64,000 nucleotides of DNA from positions 12,697-76,696 of the forward strand of contig NZ_BMWZ01000006.1 of the NCBI RefSeq assembly GCF_014651495.1, in the 5' to 3' direction. This document shows positions 9,812-18,857 of the stretch, one piece after another. The notes below the pieces were generated by a model. The model did not search any database, was not told the origin of the DNA, and was given only the letters and a program-made list of their open reading frames with translations. This DNA is from Algibacter mikhailovii (GTDB lineage: Bacteria > Bacteroidota > Bacteroidia > Flavobacteriales > Flavobacteriaceae). Every line of letters begins with the position of its first letter. Positions within the stretch are counted from its first letter, which is position 1. The translations under genes and the position numbers were made by a program.

Positions 9812-10390
9812 ATGAAAAACAATTTAAAAAACACCTTAGTTATTGCGCTTGTTGCTTTTTTTACATTATCCTTTACCACGGTTGTTGGAGATAAAAAAGA
9901 AGTTAAAACGGATAAAAGTAAATTAGTTTGGAAAGGCTACAAAGTAACGGGTTCGCATGAAGGAACTATCGAAATTAAATCAGGGCATTTAGTTTTTGAT
10001 AATGATAAATTAACTGGTGGTGAATTTGTTATTGATATGACTACTATAGGCGCTACCGATTTAGAAGGTGAATATAAAGGGAAATTAGACGGTCACTTAA
10101 AGTCTGATGATTTTTTTGGCGTAGAAAAGTATCCAACGGCAACTTTAGTATTTACTAAGGTAAAAGCTTCAGGTAAAAACGCTTATGATGTTACAGGTGA
10201 TATGACCATTAAGGGCAAAACGCATCCTGTGAAGTTTAGTATTTCAATCTATGGAAGTAAAGCAACGGCTTCGTTAAAAGTAGATAGAACAAAGTATGAT
10301 GTGCGTTACGGGTCTACAAGCTTTTTTGATGATTTAAAGGATAAGGCTATTTATGACGAATTTGATTTAGTAGCAGATTTAGAATTTTAA
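9812..10390 (+). CDS. YceI family protein, exported
   Basis: A 192-residue lipocalin-like YceI protein, a family of periplasmic proteins that bind polyisoprenoid or other amphiphilic molecules. A signal peptide occupies about residues 1-26 (ALVAFFTLSFTTVVG). The fold signature runs through KLVWKGYKVTGSHEGTIEIK, DGHLKSDDFFGVEKYPTATLVF and MTIKGKTHPVKFS. A second, diverged YceI gene is at 16375. A strong terminator follows, so this is a single-gene unit. Confidence 0.92.
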   Translation: MKNNLKNTLVIALVAFFTLSFTTVVGDKKEVKTDKSKLVWKGYKVTGSHEGTIEIKSGHLVFDNDKLTGGEFVIDMTTIGATDLEGEYKGKLDGHLKSDDFFGVEKYPTATLVFTKVKASGKNAYDVTGDMTIKGKTHPVKFSISIYGSKATASLKVDRTKYDVRYGSTSFFDDLKDKAIYDEFDLVADLEF

Positions 10391-10413
10391 GCGGAAGAAT
10401 TTTATAGCATGTT

Positions 10414-10447
10414 AATAAGGCACTCCTAATCGAGTGTCTTATTTGTT
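10414..10447 (+). terminator. Rho-independent terminator after yceI
   Basis: A 12-bp stem (10414-10425, AATAAGGCACTC, with 10432-10443, GAGTGTCTTATT; one G-T pair) and a 6-base loop, followed by a T-rich run. Confidence 0.8.
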
Positions 10448-10510
10448 TTATGAAAGTTGGTATAGGGATTTTAAGCCTATATTTGTTGCCCATTCAAAAT
10501 AATCACTACC

Positions 10511-11125
10511 ATGGCTTTTAAAAAACTAATTCAACCTTTAAAAGATTCTCTTGAAAATAAAGGTTTTAATGAACCTTTGCCTTTTCAGAAATTAGTTTTA
10601 TCAAAAATTAAGGGCGGGGCTAGTTTGTTTTGTATTGCACCAATGGGAGCAGGAAAAACTACAAGTATGGTGTTAAGTGTGATTCATAAATTAAAGGGGC
10701 GGGCCTTTGAAGATGCACCCAGAGCCTTAATTTTCGTAAAAAACAAACAGGCAGCATTGCAATTGGAGTTGGAGTTTAACGCCTTTTTACGTGGTACAGA
10801 TTTGCGTGTCTATTGTGCTTATGATGAGTTGGACATAGACAGACAACGTGATGCTATTTATGAAGGCGTCGATATTGTTATAGCCACACCAAAGCGTTTA
10901 AATAAAATATTTTTTCTAAACGGAATAAACCTAAATAAGCTTCAAATCTGTATGGTTGAAGATGCTGAATTCTTATTTAGAGATCATAATTTGGCTGAGG
11001 TTACACGCACACCAGAGAGTATAGGCAAATGCCAATATGTTATTTTCTCCTCAGCATATGATAAACGTTTTGATAGATGGCGTGATTCTTTTATGTATAA
11101 CGCGCAAATAGTCAAAATGAACTAA
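10511..11125 (+). CDS. DEAD-box helicase-like protein with a single RecA lobe
   Basis: A 204-residue protein that matches only the N-terminal half of DEAD-box helicases. Q-motif-like EPLPFQKLVLSKI is near residue 21, motif I is APMGAGKTTS at about 43-52, motif Ia region is RALIFVKNKQAA, motif Ib is ATPKRL, motif II is degenerate (VEDAEFLF in place of DEAD) and motif III is SSAY. There is no C-terminal helicase lobe and the downstream gene is on the other strand, so this is a complete short protein. It may be an RNA-binding ATPase or clamp rather than a processive helicase. Confidence 0.8.
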   Translation: MAFKKLIQPLKDSLENKGFNEPLPFQKLVLSKIKGGASLFCIAPMGAGKTTSMVLSVIHKLKGRAFEDAPRALIFVKNKQAALQLELEFNAFLRGTDLRVYCAYDELDIDRQRDAIYEGVDIVIATPKRLNKIFFLNGINLNKLQICMVEDAEFLFRDHNLAEVTRTPESIGKCQYVIFSSAYDKRFDRWRDSFMYNAQIVKMN

Positions 11126-11136
11126 TCTGTGTTAAC

Positions 11137-12678
11137 TTATAACGGAATATTACCATGCTTCCGTTTTGGTCGATCTACTTTTTTATCCTCTAACATGGCA
11201 AAAGTTTTAAGTAGTTTTCGTCTGGTATTTTTTGGAAGGATAACCTCGTCAATAAATCCGCGCTTGGCCGCAGCATAGGGGTTTGCAAATTTATCAGCAT
11301 ATTCCTTTTCTTTTTCAGCAAGTTTGGCCGCTGGGTCTTCCGCATTTGAAATTTCTTTTTTAAAGATAATTTCACTCGCACCTTTGGCGCCCATAACTGC
11401 TATTTCGGCACCAGGCCAGGCAAAATTCATGTCTGCTCCAATATGTTTTGAGTTCATCACATCATAGGCTCCACCGTAAGCTTTTCTTGTAATTACAGTT
11501 ACTCGAGGTACTGTGGCTTCACTTAGGGCGTAAAGTAATTTTGCGCCATGAACTATAATGCCATTCCACTCTTGGTCTGTACCTGGTAAAAAACCAGGAA
11601 CATCTACTAAAACTAATAACGGGATATTAAAGCAGTCGCAAAATCGCGTGAAACGCGCAGCTTTTCTTGAACTTTTAACGCCAAGAACGCCAGCAAAAGA
11701 CATGGGTTGGTTGGCAATAATTCCGATACTTCTGCCTCCTAATCGGGCAAATCCAACAATAATACTTTCGGCATAGTCTTTATGAATTTCATAAAAGGAG
11801 TCTTCATCTATAATCCCAGAAATGACCGCATGCATATCATAAGGCTTGTTGGCATTCTCTGGTACAATCTCGGACAACACATCTCTTACTTCATCACTTA
11901 ATTCTATTTCGAGCTTCTCGGCAGTTTCCCTATTGTTTTGGGGGAGATAACCCAATAATGTTTTGATATCTTCTAAGCATTGAATATCATTAGTTGATGT
12001 TTTATGCGCTACTCCTGATTTTGAAGCGTGGGTATGCGCGCCTCCTAATTCTTCACTGGTTACCGTTTCATTAGTTACTGTTTTAACAACATTGGGACCT
12101 GTAACAAACATATAACTTGTTTGCTCCACCATAATAGTGAAATCGGTCATAGCAGGCGAATATACGGCCCCACCGGCACAGGGGCCCATAATGGCAGAAA
12201 TTTGAGGAACCACGCCTGAGGCTTGAACATTTCGGTAAAAGATGTCGGCATAACCACCCAAAGAGCGCACACCTTCTTGAATTCGCGCACCACCAGAATC
12301 ATTAAGCCCAATTATAGGCGCCCCTATTTTTACAGCCATATCCATAATTTTACAGATTTTCTCAGCATGTGTTTCAGAAAGGGCTCCACCAAAAACGGTA
12401 AAGTCTTGGGCATAAACATAGATCAAACGCCCATTAACCGTGCCATAACCAGTTATAACGCCATCACCATAAAAGACTTGTTTATCCATACCAAAATCTG
12501 TGGTTCTATGGGTAACCAAAGCACCAATTTCTTCAAATGAACCTTCGTCCATGAGGTATGCTACACGTTCTCTTGCGGTTAATTTTTTCTTATCGTGTTG
12601 TTTGTCAATACGCGCTTGTCCACCACCTAAATGTGCTTGGGCTAGTTTCTTGTTTAACTTGTCAATTTTAGAATCCAT
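11137..12678 (-). CDS. Acyl-CoA carboxylase, carboxyltransferase (beta) subunit
   Basis: A 513-residue carboxyltransferase that moves the carboxyl group from carboxybiotin to an acyl-CoA, most likely propionyl-CoA, giving methylmalonyl-CoA. Both crotonase-like halves are seen: [19 protein letters not shown] with [13 protein letters not shown] in the first, and [23 protein letters not shown] with [20 protein letters not shown] in the second. Length is normal for PccB. It is the last gene of an operon with the biotin carboxylase (5 bases upstream) and the biotin carrier. Substrate choice between propionyl- and other acyl-CoAs is inferred. Confidence 0.92.
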   Translation of the reverse strand: MDSKIDKLNKKLAQAHLGGGQARIDKQHDKKKLTARERVAYLMDEGSFEEIGALVTHRTTDFGMDKQVFYGDGVITGYGTVNGRLIYVYAQDFTVFGGALSETHAEKICKIMDMAVKIGAPIIGLNDSGGARIQEGVRSLGGYADIFYRNVQASGVVPQISAIMGPCAGGAVYSPAMTDFTIMVEQTSYMFVTGPNVVKTVTNETVTSEELGGAHTHASKSGVAHKTSTNDIQCLEDIKTLLGYLPQNNRETAEKLEIELSDEVRDVLSEIVPENANKPYDMHAVISGIIDEDSFYEIHKDYAESIIVGFARLGGRSIGIIANQPMSFAGVLGVKSSRKAARFTRFCDCFNIPLLVLVDVPGFLPGTDQEWNGIIVHGAKLLYALSEATVPRVTVITRKAYGGAYDVMNSKHIGADMNFAWPGAEIAVMGAKGASEIIFKKEISNAEDPAAKLAEKEKEYADKFANPYAAAKRGFIDEVILPKNTRRKLLKTFAMLEDKKVDRPKRKHGNIPL

Positions 12679-12683
12679 AGGTT

Positions 12684-14123
12684 TTAATTAGGTAGTCTTA
12701 ATAGTTTTTGGTCTTCAATATATTGTTTTACAGCAATCAAGGCTGCCAGTTTGGCCTCGGTATCACCTTGTTCTTTTAAGATTTCAGGGGCGTAGAATTT
12801 CTTAACAAAATGCGTATCAAAATTTCCAGATCGAAAGGCGTCATGCTCGCATACGAATTTCCCAAAAGGCAAAGTCGTTTGAACGCCTATAATATGATAT
12901 TGATCAATGGCCTCTATCATTAATTTTATGGCCGCTTCACGTGTTTTTCCGTAAGTAATTAATTTGGCGAGCATGGGATCATAATATATTGGGACGTCCA
13001 TACCGGCCTCAAAGCCATTGTCTACGCGAATATTTTCGCCAGTAGGCAATTGATAAACGTCTAAATGCCCTACACTAGGTAGAAAATCATTTAAAGGATC
13101 TTCGGCATAAACGCGCAATTCTAAAGCATGACCAGTAATGGTTAAGTCTTCCTGTTTAATGTTGAGTTTTTCGCCACGGGCAACTCTAATTTGTAATTCA
13201 ACCAAGTCCACCCCAGAAATTAATTCTGAAACTGGGTGTTCTACTTGTAATCGGGTATTCATTTCTAAAAAATAGAAATTATGATCGGCGTCCAGTAAGA
13301 ACTCTACGGTTCCAGCGCCAAGATAATCACAGGCTTTCGCTACTTTGATAGCAGCTTCACCCATGGTTTGTCGTAATGTTGGTGTTAAAATACAGGACGG
13401 CGCTTCTTCAACTACTTTTTGGTGTCGCCTTTGAATACTACATTCTCTTTCAAAAAAATGCAAAATAGTGCCATGGCTATCTGCCATGACTTGAATTTCA
13501 ATATGGCGTGGTGAGCCGACGTATTTTTCAATAAAAACAGAACCATCACCAAAGGCGGATTTTGCTTCACTTATGGCGCGGTCCATCTGAGACTCTAAAT
13601 CAGGTTCTTTTTCAACGACACGCATGCCTTTTCCCCCGCCACCTGCCGATGCTTTAATAAGAATAGGAAAGCCAATCTTTTTTGCTATGGCCTTCGCCTT
13701 ATCAACATCTGTAATGGCCTCATCAATACCAGGAACCATAGGGATATCATAAGCTTTAACAGCTTCTTTTGCGGCCAACTTACTTCCCATAATTTTTATG
13801 GCTTTTGACCGTGGGCCAATAAAAACAATATCGTTTGTTTCGCACAATTCGGCGAAATCTGCATTTTCACTCAAAAAACCATACCCCGGATGAATCGCAT
13901 CTACATGAAGTGTTTTTGCTACTTCAATGATTTTGTCCGCTTTTAAATACGATTGGTTTGATGGCGGTTCTCCAATACAAACAGCTTCATCAGCAAACTT
14001 TACATGGGGGGCATTCCTATCGGCAGTTGAAAACACGGCAACCGTTTTTATTCCCATTATTTTTGCCGTTTTCATTACTCTAATAGCAATTTCTCCACGA
14101 TTGGCAACAAGTATCTTTTTCAT
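12684..14123 (-). CDS. Acyl-CoA carboxylase, biotin carboxylase subunit
   Basis: A 479-residue ATP-grasp enzyme that carboxylates biotin with bicarbonate and ATP. The N-terminal [21 protein letters not shown], the glycine-rich ATP loop [14 protein letters not shown] near residue 165, the catalytic [16 protein letters not shown] near 290, and the C-terminal [14 protein letters not shown] are all intact. The BCCP domain is not fused here; it is the next gene upstream, three bases away. It belongs to the same catabolic carboxylase complex as its neighbours rather than to the AccBCAD fatty-acid enzyme. Confidence 0.93.
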   Translation of the reverse strand: MKKILVANRGEIAIRVMKTAKIMGIKTVAVFSTADRNAPHVKFADEAVCIGEPPSNQSYLKADKIIEVAKTLHVDAIHPGYGFLSENADFAELCETNDIVFIGPRSKAIKIMGSKLAAKEAVKAYDIPMVPGIDEAITDVDKAKAIAKKIGFPILIKASAGGGGKGMRVVEKEPDLESQMDRAISEAKSAFGDGSVFIEKYVGSPRHIEIQVMADSHGTILHFFERECSIQRRHQKVVEEAPSCILTPTLRQTMGEAAIKVAKACDYLGAGTVEFLLDADHNFYFLEMNTRLQVEHPVSELISGVDLVELQIRVARGEKLNIKQEDLTITGHALELRVYAEDPLNDFLPSVGHLDVYQLPTGENIRVDNGFEAGMDVPIYYDPMLAKLITYGKTREAAIKLMIEAIDQYHIIGVQTTLPFGKFVCEHDAFRSGNFDTHFVKKFYAPEILKEQGDTEAKLAALIAVKQYIEDQKLLRLPN

Positions 14124-14126
14124 GCT

Positions 14127-14606
14127 TTATTCAAATTCAATTAATAATTGTTTTTTTTCAACGGCTTCCCCATGTTTTGCTTTTATAGATTTAATAATAC
14201 CATCTCGTGGCGATGTAATAATATTTTCCATTTTCATGGCTTCTAAAATAAACAAGGCTTCGTTTTCTTTAACTTCTTGTCCTACTTCAATATTAATTTC
14301 TAAAATTAGTCCCGGCATTGGAGCATGAATGGCATTAATTTCTTTTTGTGTACCTACCTCAAAACCCATCTGACTGATTAGCATATCTAAGGCGTTAGAT
14401 ATGTTGACATTATACGTGTTATTGTTAATTTTTACCGTATACTGTTTATTGATAAAATCACTGCTCGAAATTTCAGCTTGAAAGGATTGGTTGTTGTGAA
14501 GCACATGATAATGCTTCTCTGAAGTGTTTATGGCATCAAGTTCTGAAAGGTCTTTTGAAGTAATGGGGTATTCTAAATTAGAATTTACTTGGACTTTAAA
14601 ATTCAT
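14127..14606 (-). CDS. Biotin carboxyl carrier protein of acyl-CoA carboxylase
   Basis: A 159-residue protein whose C-terminal 70 residues are a biotinyl domain. The biotin attachment site is the Lys of EAMKMEN near residue 120, preceded by INAIHAPMPGLILEINIEVGQEV. The N-terminal half is a less conserved beta-rich linker, similar to the BT-type domain that docks the beta subunit in propionyl-CoA carboxylases. First gene of the operon with the biotin carboxylase and carboxyltransferase. Confidence 0.9.
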   Translation of the reverse strand: MNFKVQVNSNLEYPITSKDLSELDAINTSEKHYHVLHNNQSFQAEISSSDFINKQYTVKINNNTYNVNISNALDMLISQMGFEVGTQKEINAIHAPMPGLILEINIEVGQEVKENEALFILEAMKMENIITSPRDGIIKSIKAKHGEAVEKKQLLIEFE

Positions 14607-14647
14607 AGAAAAGAAAGATTTATTAGTGATAAATATAAAGATTATTA

Positions 14648-14680
14648 AACAATTAGCATTCGGTCAATGCCCTAATTGTT
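14648..14680. promoter_or_regulatory. Inverted repeat between divergent operons
   Basis: AACAATTA (14648-14655) pairs with TAATTGTT (14673-14680), and GCATT (14656-14660) with AATGC (14666-14670), leaving a 2-base bulge and a 5-base loop. It lies 42 bases upstream of the carboxylase operon start and within the 223-base divergent region. It has no T tract, so an operator or 5'-UTR hairpin is likelier than a terminator. Confidence 0.4.
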
Positions 14681-14841
14681 AAACTCAATAGGATAATGCT
14701 TGGGGTTTTAATTCTGTTTTAGAAATTTAATTTCTGATGCCATGTTACATGTTTATTGCCGTCTTCTACTTTGCTTTTAGGGTGGATTATATTTGTTGGA
14801 TTCTATAAAAAGAAGTAATTTTCTAACTTATGAGGCTTATT

Positions 14842-15969
14842 ATGAAAAAATTACAACTAATTACTTCTCTTTTTTTAGCCTGCTTTTATCTGCAGGTAGA
14901 AGGACAAGTTGCTGAAATTAATATTGATTCTTTAATTCTTGAACTTGGTATTCGGGAATCTAGTATGGCGAGTAGAGACATGGCAGGGTGGGAACGTCCT
15001 AAGAAAGTTACAATGCTAATTGCACCAAAAGCGGAAAGTGGATTTGCTTCTAAGCAATGGTTTTTGGAAGTGGCAGATGGCGTAAATATTGAATTTGTAA
15101 GTGGAAGAGCAGAGGTTGAAAAAAGTATTGTTGATAGTGATGTTTATATCGGTGGATGTTCTGATGTTATAACACAGAGTAAGACTTTAGATTATATTCA
15201 TATTGCTTCTGCGGGAATTGATAGATGTGGCCGTATTCCGGGGTTAAAGACCTCCAAGTTGATTGCCACTAATAATGCCAAAGTACATAGTGAGACGATT
15301 GCAGAACATAGTATTGCTTTGGTCATGGCGTTAACCAGGAGATTACCCATGTTTCATGATTTAAAAACAGCATCTGATTGGAGTCGAGGGAATGCACCCA
15401 ATGCGCCTAAAGCCATTGCTTTAAAAGGTAAAACGATGTTGGTTCTTGGGTTAGGCGGTATCGGATCACAAGTCGCAAAGCGAGCGCATGCCCTAGAAAT
15501 GCGGGTTATTGGAACAAGAAATTCTAGTAGAACAGGACCGGATTATATGGGTTACATCGGCCTGAGCGATGAAACCAATACCTTGGCAAAACAAGCAGAT
15601 ATCGTTGTAAATGCTTTGCCGCTTACCAAAACTACTGAGGGTATTGTGGATGAAGCATTTTTTAATAACTTAAAAGATGGCAGTTACTATATTTCTGTAG
15701 GGCGTGGAAAAACAACAGATACCAATGCATTAATTGCAGCACTCAAAAGTGGTAAGTTAAGTGGCGCGGGTCTGGATGTTACAGATCCCGAACCCTTGCC
15801 TAAAGGTCATGAAATTTGGACTATGCCCAATGTAATTATAACGCAACATACTGCTGGCAAGTCAGATTTAACTTCACGCAATGCCTACATGATAATAAGA
15901 GAGAATTTGAGGCGCTACATACAGGGTGAGAAGTTACTTAATATGGTAGATTTAGCCCGAGGGTATTGA
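14842..15969 (+). CDS. D-2-hydroxyacid dehydrogenase with signal peptide
   Basis: About 375 residues of the D-isomer-specific 2-hydroxyacid dehydrogenase family, NAD(P)-dependent oxidoreductases. The Rossmann motif GLGGIGSQVAKRA is near residue 210, the catalytic Arg lies in SVGRGKTTD, Glu in DVTDPEPLP and His in ITQHTAGKS. Unusually, the protein begins with a clear signal peptide (MKKLQLITSLFLACFYLQVEGQ), which predicts export of a NAD(P)-type enzyme. An upstream Met at 14830 is possible but less like a signal start. A later internal start would give a cytoplasmic form; sequence alone cannot decide. Confidence 0.85.
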   Translation: MKKLQLITSLFLACFYLQVEGQVAEINIDSLILELGIRESSMASRDMAGWERPKKVTMLIAPKAESGFASKQWFLEVADGVNIEFVSGRAEVEKSIVDSDVYIGGCSDVITQSKTLDYIHIASAGIDRCGRIPGLKTSKLIATNNAKVHSETIAEHSIALVMALTRRLPMFHDLKTASDWSRGNAPNAPKAIALKGKTMLVLGLGGIGSQVAKRAHALEMRVIGTRNSSRTGPDYMGYIGLSDETNTLAKQADIVVNALPLTKTTEGIVDEAFFNNLKDGSYYISVGRGKTTDTNALIAALKSGKLSGAGLDVTDPEPLPKGHEIWTMPNVIITQHTAGKSDLTSRNAYMIIRENLRRYIQGEKLLNMVDLARGY

Positions 15970-16135
15970 GTTGCTTAACTAATTTGTTTTTAACCGGGTC
16001 CAAAGTTTTAAATGTATCATCGGGTATTACATTATTTGGAATGCCTTGACTCCACAATAATTTACAAACAAGTAGTTGGGGTATTGGCTGTCTTGGTATT
16101 TCTTTAACTTCCAAAAATGTATATTCAAGTCGCAT
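15938..16135 (-). CDS. Possible small protein of unknown function
   Basis: A 65-codon frame antisense to the last 32 bases of the dehydrogenase gene. Composition looks protein-like (LEYTFLEVKEIPRQPIPQLL, then DDTFKTLDPVKNKL) with no low-complexity bias, and it fills an otherwise empty 240-base gap. I do not recognise a family. It could be a real small gene, a gene remnant or chance. Confidence 0.3.
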   Translation of the reverse strand: MRLEYTFLEVKEIPRQPIPQLLVCKLLWSQGIPNNVIPDDTFKTLDPVKNKLVKQLNTLGLNLPY

Positions 16136-16304
16136 AAGGTTTCTTTAATTGGTCCAATTAATTGTGCTGTCTATGCCATTGTATTTTGATGTAGATCTCC
16201 ATCTTAGTTAGCCAAATTCATAGTACTTAATTCAGTGTAAAATTACGAATATGATAATTTGAGGCTTAAAAAAACTTGTATTTTACGAAAAATATAATTT
16301 AAAC

Positions 16305-16334
16305 ATGATATTTATCATTTTTCATCAATATCAT
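16305..16334. promoter_or_regulatory. FNR-like palindrome upstream of the second yceI gene
   Basis: ATGATATTTATCAT at 16305-16318 fits the Crp/Fnr-family core TGAT-N4-ATCA, the outer base being A instead of T. A further half-site, AATATCAT at 16327-16334, forms an 8-bp inverted repeat with 16305-16312. The site is centred about 63 bases before the yceI start. A Crp/Fnr regulator gene lies at 9099. Confidence 0.4.
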
Positions 16335-16374
16335 ATAGTGGATATTTGTTGCATAAATTTAACCGTATAATGTC

Positions 16375-16974
16375 ATGAATACACAAAAAAAAAGTTTCGG
16401 AAAATTAATTATCTGTATTGCTGTAATGGGTTTTGTATTTAACTGGTCACAAGCACAAATCATGCAACTGGAAAACAAAAACTCTTCAATGACTGTTTTT
16501 GGTTCCTCTAACGTTCATGGTTGGAAAGTTGAGGCAGAAAAACAGAATGGTGCCATTAAATTTGCTAATTTAGATTCTTGTGAAATTGAGCATTTATCTC
16601 TAGCTGTATTTACAGAAAGTTTGAAAGGGGTAAAGCCTGCTATTACTTCTGCGGTCTCGCAATCTTTAAAAGCAGATCAGTATAAATCCATTTTATTTAC
16701 CTTATCTGAAGTAAGTCAAGTTGTTGATAAGGGCAACGGCCTTTTTGAATTACAGACCATTGGTGATTTGGTTATTGCTGGCACAAAAAGAGAAATCCCA
16801 TTAAATTTTAATGTAACTGTAGTTGGGTCGCAAGTTAAACTTGAAGGCATGACACAATTGAAAATGTCTGACTTTAATATAACACCTCCAGAGGGGCTGC
16901 TAGGTACAGTTCAGGCCAAAGACGAAATTTTCTTGAAATTTGACTCCATATTTATGCAGTCAAGTTTCATATAA
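16375..16974 (+). CDS. YceI family protein, exported (diverged paralogue)
   Basis: A 199-residue secreted protein with a signal peptide at about 1-28 (LIICIAVMGFVFNWSQAQ). The YceI fold is recognised from MTVFGSSNVHGWKVEAEKQNG, SLKADQYKSILFTLSEV and LVIAGTKREIPLNFNVTVVG. It is only distantly similar to the YceI protein at 9812. It is probably a periplasmic binder of a hydrophobic molecule. The upstream region carries an FNR-like palindrome and a terminator follows, so it is a single-gene unit. Confidence 0.82.
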   Translation: MNTQKKSFGKLIICIAVMGFVFNWSQAQIMQLENKNSSMTVFGSSNVHGWKVEAEKQNGAIKFANLDSCEIEHLSLAVFTESLKGVKPAITSAVSQSLKADQYKSILFTLSEVSQVVDKGNGLFELQTIGDLVIAGTKREIPLNFNVTVVGSQVKLEGMTQLKMSDFNITPPEGLLGTVQAKDEIFLKFDSIFMQSSFI

Positions 16975-17000
16975 TCATAGCCATATGAATATATTTTGAG

Positions 17001-17051
17001 CCTCAATGCAAAAGGTTTTAAAAGAAACTTATGCATTGAGGTTCTTTTTTT
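17001..17051 (+). terminator. Rho-independent terminator after second yceI
   Basis: CCTCAATGCA (17001-17010) pairs perfectly with TGCATTGAGG (17032-17041), followed by a run of Ts. Confidence 0.85.
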
Positions 17052-17099
17052 TAAGTAGTACGGCAGATTTCATAGTCATTAGGGAAATAGTTAATCTTA

Positions 17100-17657
17100 T
17101 CAAGAGGTTACACTGTTTTTTATGCTTTTTAAGACAATCTGATAATAGGCTTTATTCGAAGGCACAAAATGATTCCCATTATTATTAATGTTTTTGATTA
17201 AGGATTCAAATTCATCAAAGGAGACTAGTTTTAAAGCTTCTACCTCTTCTTCTTGCGGTATTAATGTTTGAAGCGGAACTTTTAATTCACAGATGAAGGT
17301 ATTGTGAAATTCATTGTCAATGATTCCATAATCGTAAGATTGAAAGCATTTAAAAACGCCTATCTTAATTAAATCGTGTTGGGTGATTTGCAAGCCAATT
17401 TCTTCTTGTGTTTCTCTAATACCACCTTGCTCTGGTGTCTCACCTGCATCAATATGACCAGCAACTGAAACATCCCATAATAGCGGGCAGATTGCTTTTT
17501 TAGCCGAACGTTGAGACAGCAATACTTCACCTTTTTTAGTATAAAACCAAATATGTGTGGTATGGTGGTAATAGCCTTTTTTATGAATGATGGATTTTAG
17601 TTCTGTTTTACCCAAAAGGTTACCCTGGTTATCGGCTAGGTCAATTAATTCATCCAT
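17100..17657 (-). CDS. NUDIX hydrolase
   Basis: A 185-residue NUDIX protein. The Nudix box GHIDAGETPEQGGIRETQEEIG (about residues 70-91) has the full G-x5-E-x7-R-E-x2-E-E pattern needed for metal-dependent hydrolysis of nucleoside-diphosphate-linked compounds. The N-terminal ELIDLADNQGNLLGKTEL and HHTTHIWFYTKKGEVLLSQRS resemble the IPP-isomerase-like/YfcD branch. Its start is one base from the stop of the upstream PLP enzyme, so the two are cotranscribed. Confidence 0.9.
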   Translation of the reverse strand: MDELIDLADNQGNLLGKTELKSIIHKKGYYHHTTHIWFYTKKGEVLLSQRSAKKAICPLLWDVSVAGHIDAGETPEQGGIRETQEEIGLQITQHDLIKIGVFKCFQSYDYGIIDNEFHNTFICELKVPLQTLIPQEEEVEALKLVSFDEFESLIKNINNNGNHFVPSNKAYYQIVLKSIKNSVTS

Positions 17658-17658
17658 A

Positions 17659-18813
17659 TTATCTTAAAACGTTTTGTATTGCACTTAAAAGTATATCAAA
17701 ATCTTTTTGGGCATTGAATAGGTGGCAAGAAATTCTGATGTATTGCCCTCTAAAAGAGACAAAAATGTTCTTCTGTTTAAATTCTTGTTTCAGTTTATCC
17801 AAATCAATATGATTGGGTAATTTAATACCAAATAAATGCTTTGCCCGATAATCATCCGCTTCAATAAGGCAGCCCAATGCGCGTAGAGGTTGTATGACAT
17901 GCTTTGAAATACTATGGCAATATTCTTGGATGTTTTTAGGATTCCATTGAAGTATTTGACGGATAGAATCCGTTAACATGGGAATTGCAATAAAATTGCC
18001 GTTTTCACCTACATTATATCGGTTTGCCAGCGGTTTGTATTGCGACTCATATTGAGTAAGTCCTGCAAAGTTTTCACTATTTAGTCTGTTTGACCAATTT
18101 TCTTCAATGGGCACCCCATTGTCAAAATAGGGGCCGTAATAAGCTAACCCAAAGGAGTAAGGACCTAATAACCATTTATAGCCCGCACAGATTAAAGCAT
18201 CAGGTTTTATCTCATTGACCGAAAATGGTATAGCACCAATAGATTGTGAGCCATCTATAATAAGCAGTGATTCCACCAATTTTGTTTTTTGACTAATGGC
18301 TTTCAAATTGAATATGGTGCCATCAGCCCAATGGATGTTACCCATAGTAACTACTGCTGTTTTTTCAGTGATTAGATTTAGAATTTGTGCATTCCAAACT
18401 TTGCCACATGCTATCGGGTCGGTAGGCTTTTCAACCACTTTAATAACCGCATCATATTGCGCAGCAAGTTGTTGCCAAGCATAAATATTGCTAGGGAACT
18501 GATCTTCAATCACGAGTATTTCATCGCTAGATTTTAATGTAATATTATTGACCACGGTGGCTATGCCATACGAAACTGAAGGAATAGCGGCAATGCGTTG
18601 GGCTTCTTGGGTATCAATAAGTTCGGCGTATAATTTTTTTAGTTCCTGTAGCGGACTAAAGAAATCAGTGCCTTGGATTTTATATGGCTGACTCTTTTGA
18701 TCTATAGCCGTTTTACCCACGGCATTCGTGCTCTGAAGTAGCGGTGACATATTTGCTGCGTTCAAATACGTTACATCATCTGGAATATCAAATAAGTGCT
18801 TTTTACTGGTCAT
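17659..18813 (-). CDS. Class V aminotransferase-fold PLP enzyme
   Basis: A 384-residue fold-type I PLP enzyme of the class V family (cysteine desulfurase, kynureninase, isopenicillin N epimerase-like). The Schiff-base Lys is in CAGYKWLLGPYSFGLAYYG near residue 217, with the phosphate-binding IDGSQSIGA just before it. The family includes many substrates and none can be assigned. It is transcribed with the NUDIX gene downstream. Confidence 0.85.
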   Translation of the reverse strand: MTSKKHLFDIPDDVTYLNAANMSPLLQSTNAVGKTAIDQKSQPYKIQGTDFFSPLQELKKLYAELIDTQEAQRIAAIPSVSYGIATVVNNITLKSSDEILVIEDQFPSNIYAWQQLAAQYDAVIKVVEKPTDPIACGKVWNAQILNLITEKTAVVTMGNIHWADGTIFNLKAISQKTKLVESLLIIDGSQSIGAIPFSVNEIKPDALICAGYKWLLGPYSFGLAYYGPYFDNGVPIEENWSNRLNSENFAGLTQYESQYKPLANRYNVGENGNFIAIPMLTDSIRQILQWNPKNIQEYCHSISKHVIQPLRALGCLIEADDYRAKHLFGIKLPNHIDLDKLKQEFKQKNIFVSFRGQYIRISCHLFNAQKDFDILLSAIQNVLR

Positions 18814-18819
18814 AGGTTA

Positions 18820-18849
18820 TTAAAAAAATATTCCCGCCGAAGCGGGAAT
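18820..18849 (-). terminator. Rho-independent terminator for the M42 peptidase gene
   Basis: Read on the minus strand, ATTCCCGC and GCGGGAAT (18842-18849 with 18830-18837) form a perfect 8-bp stem with a stable TTCG tetraloop, followed by a T tract. It separates the M42 gene from the downstream PLP enzyme gene. Confidence 0.88.
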
Positions 18850-18857
18850 TATAAAGT

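Noticed and set aside
12223-12540. 105-codon frame antisense to the carboxyltransferase gene
   Set aside because: Shadow of a well-supported conserved gene.
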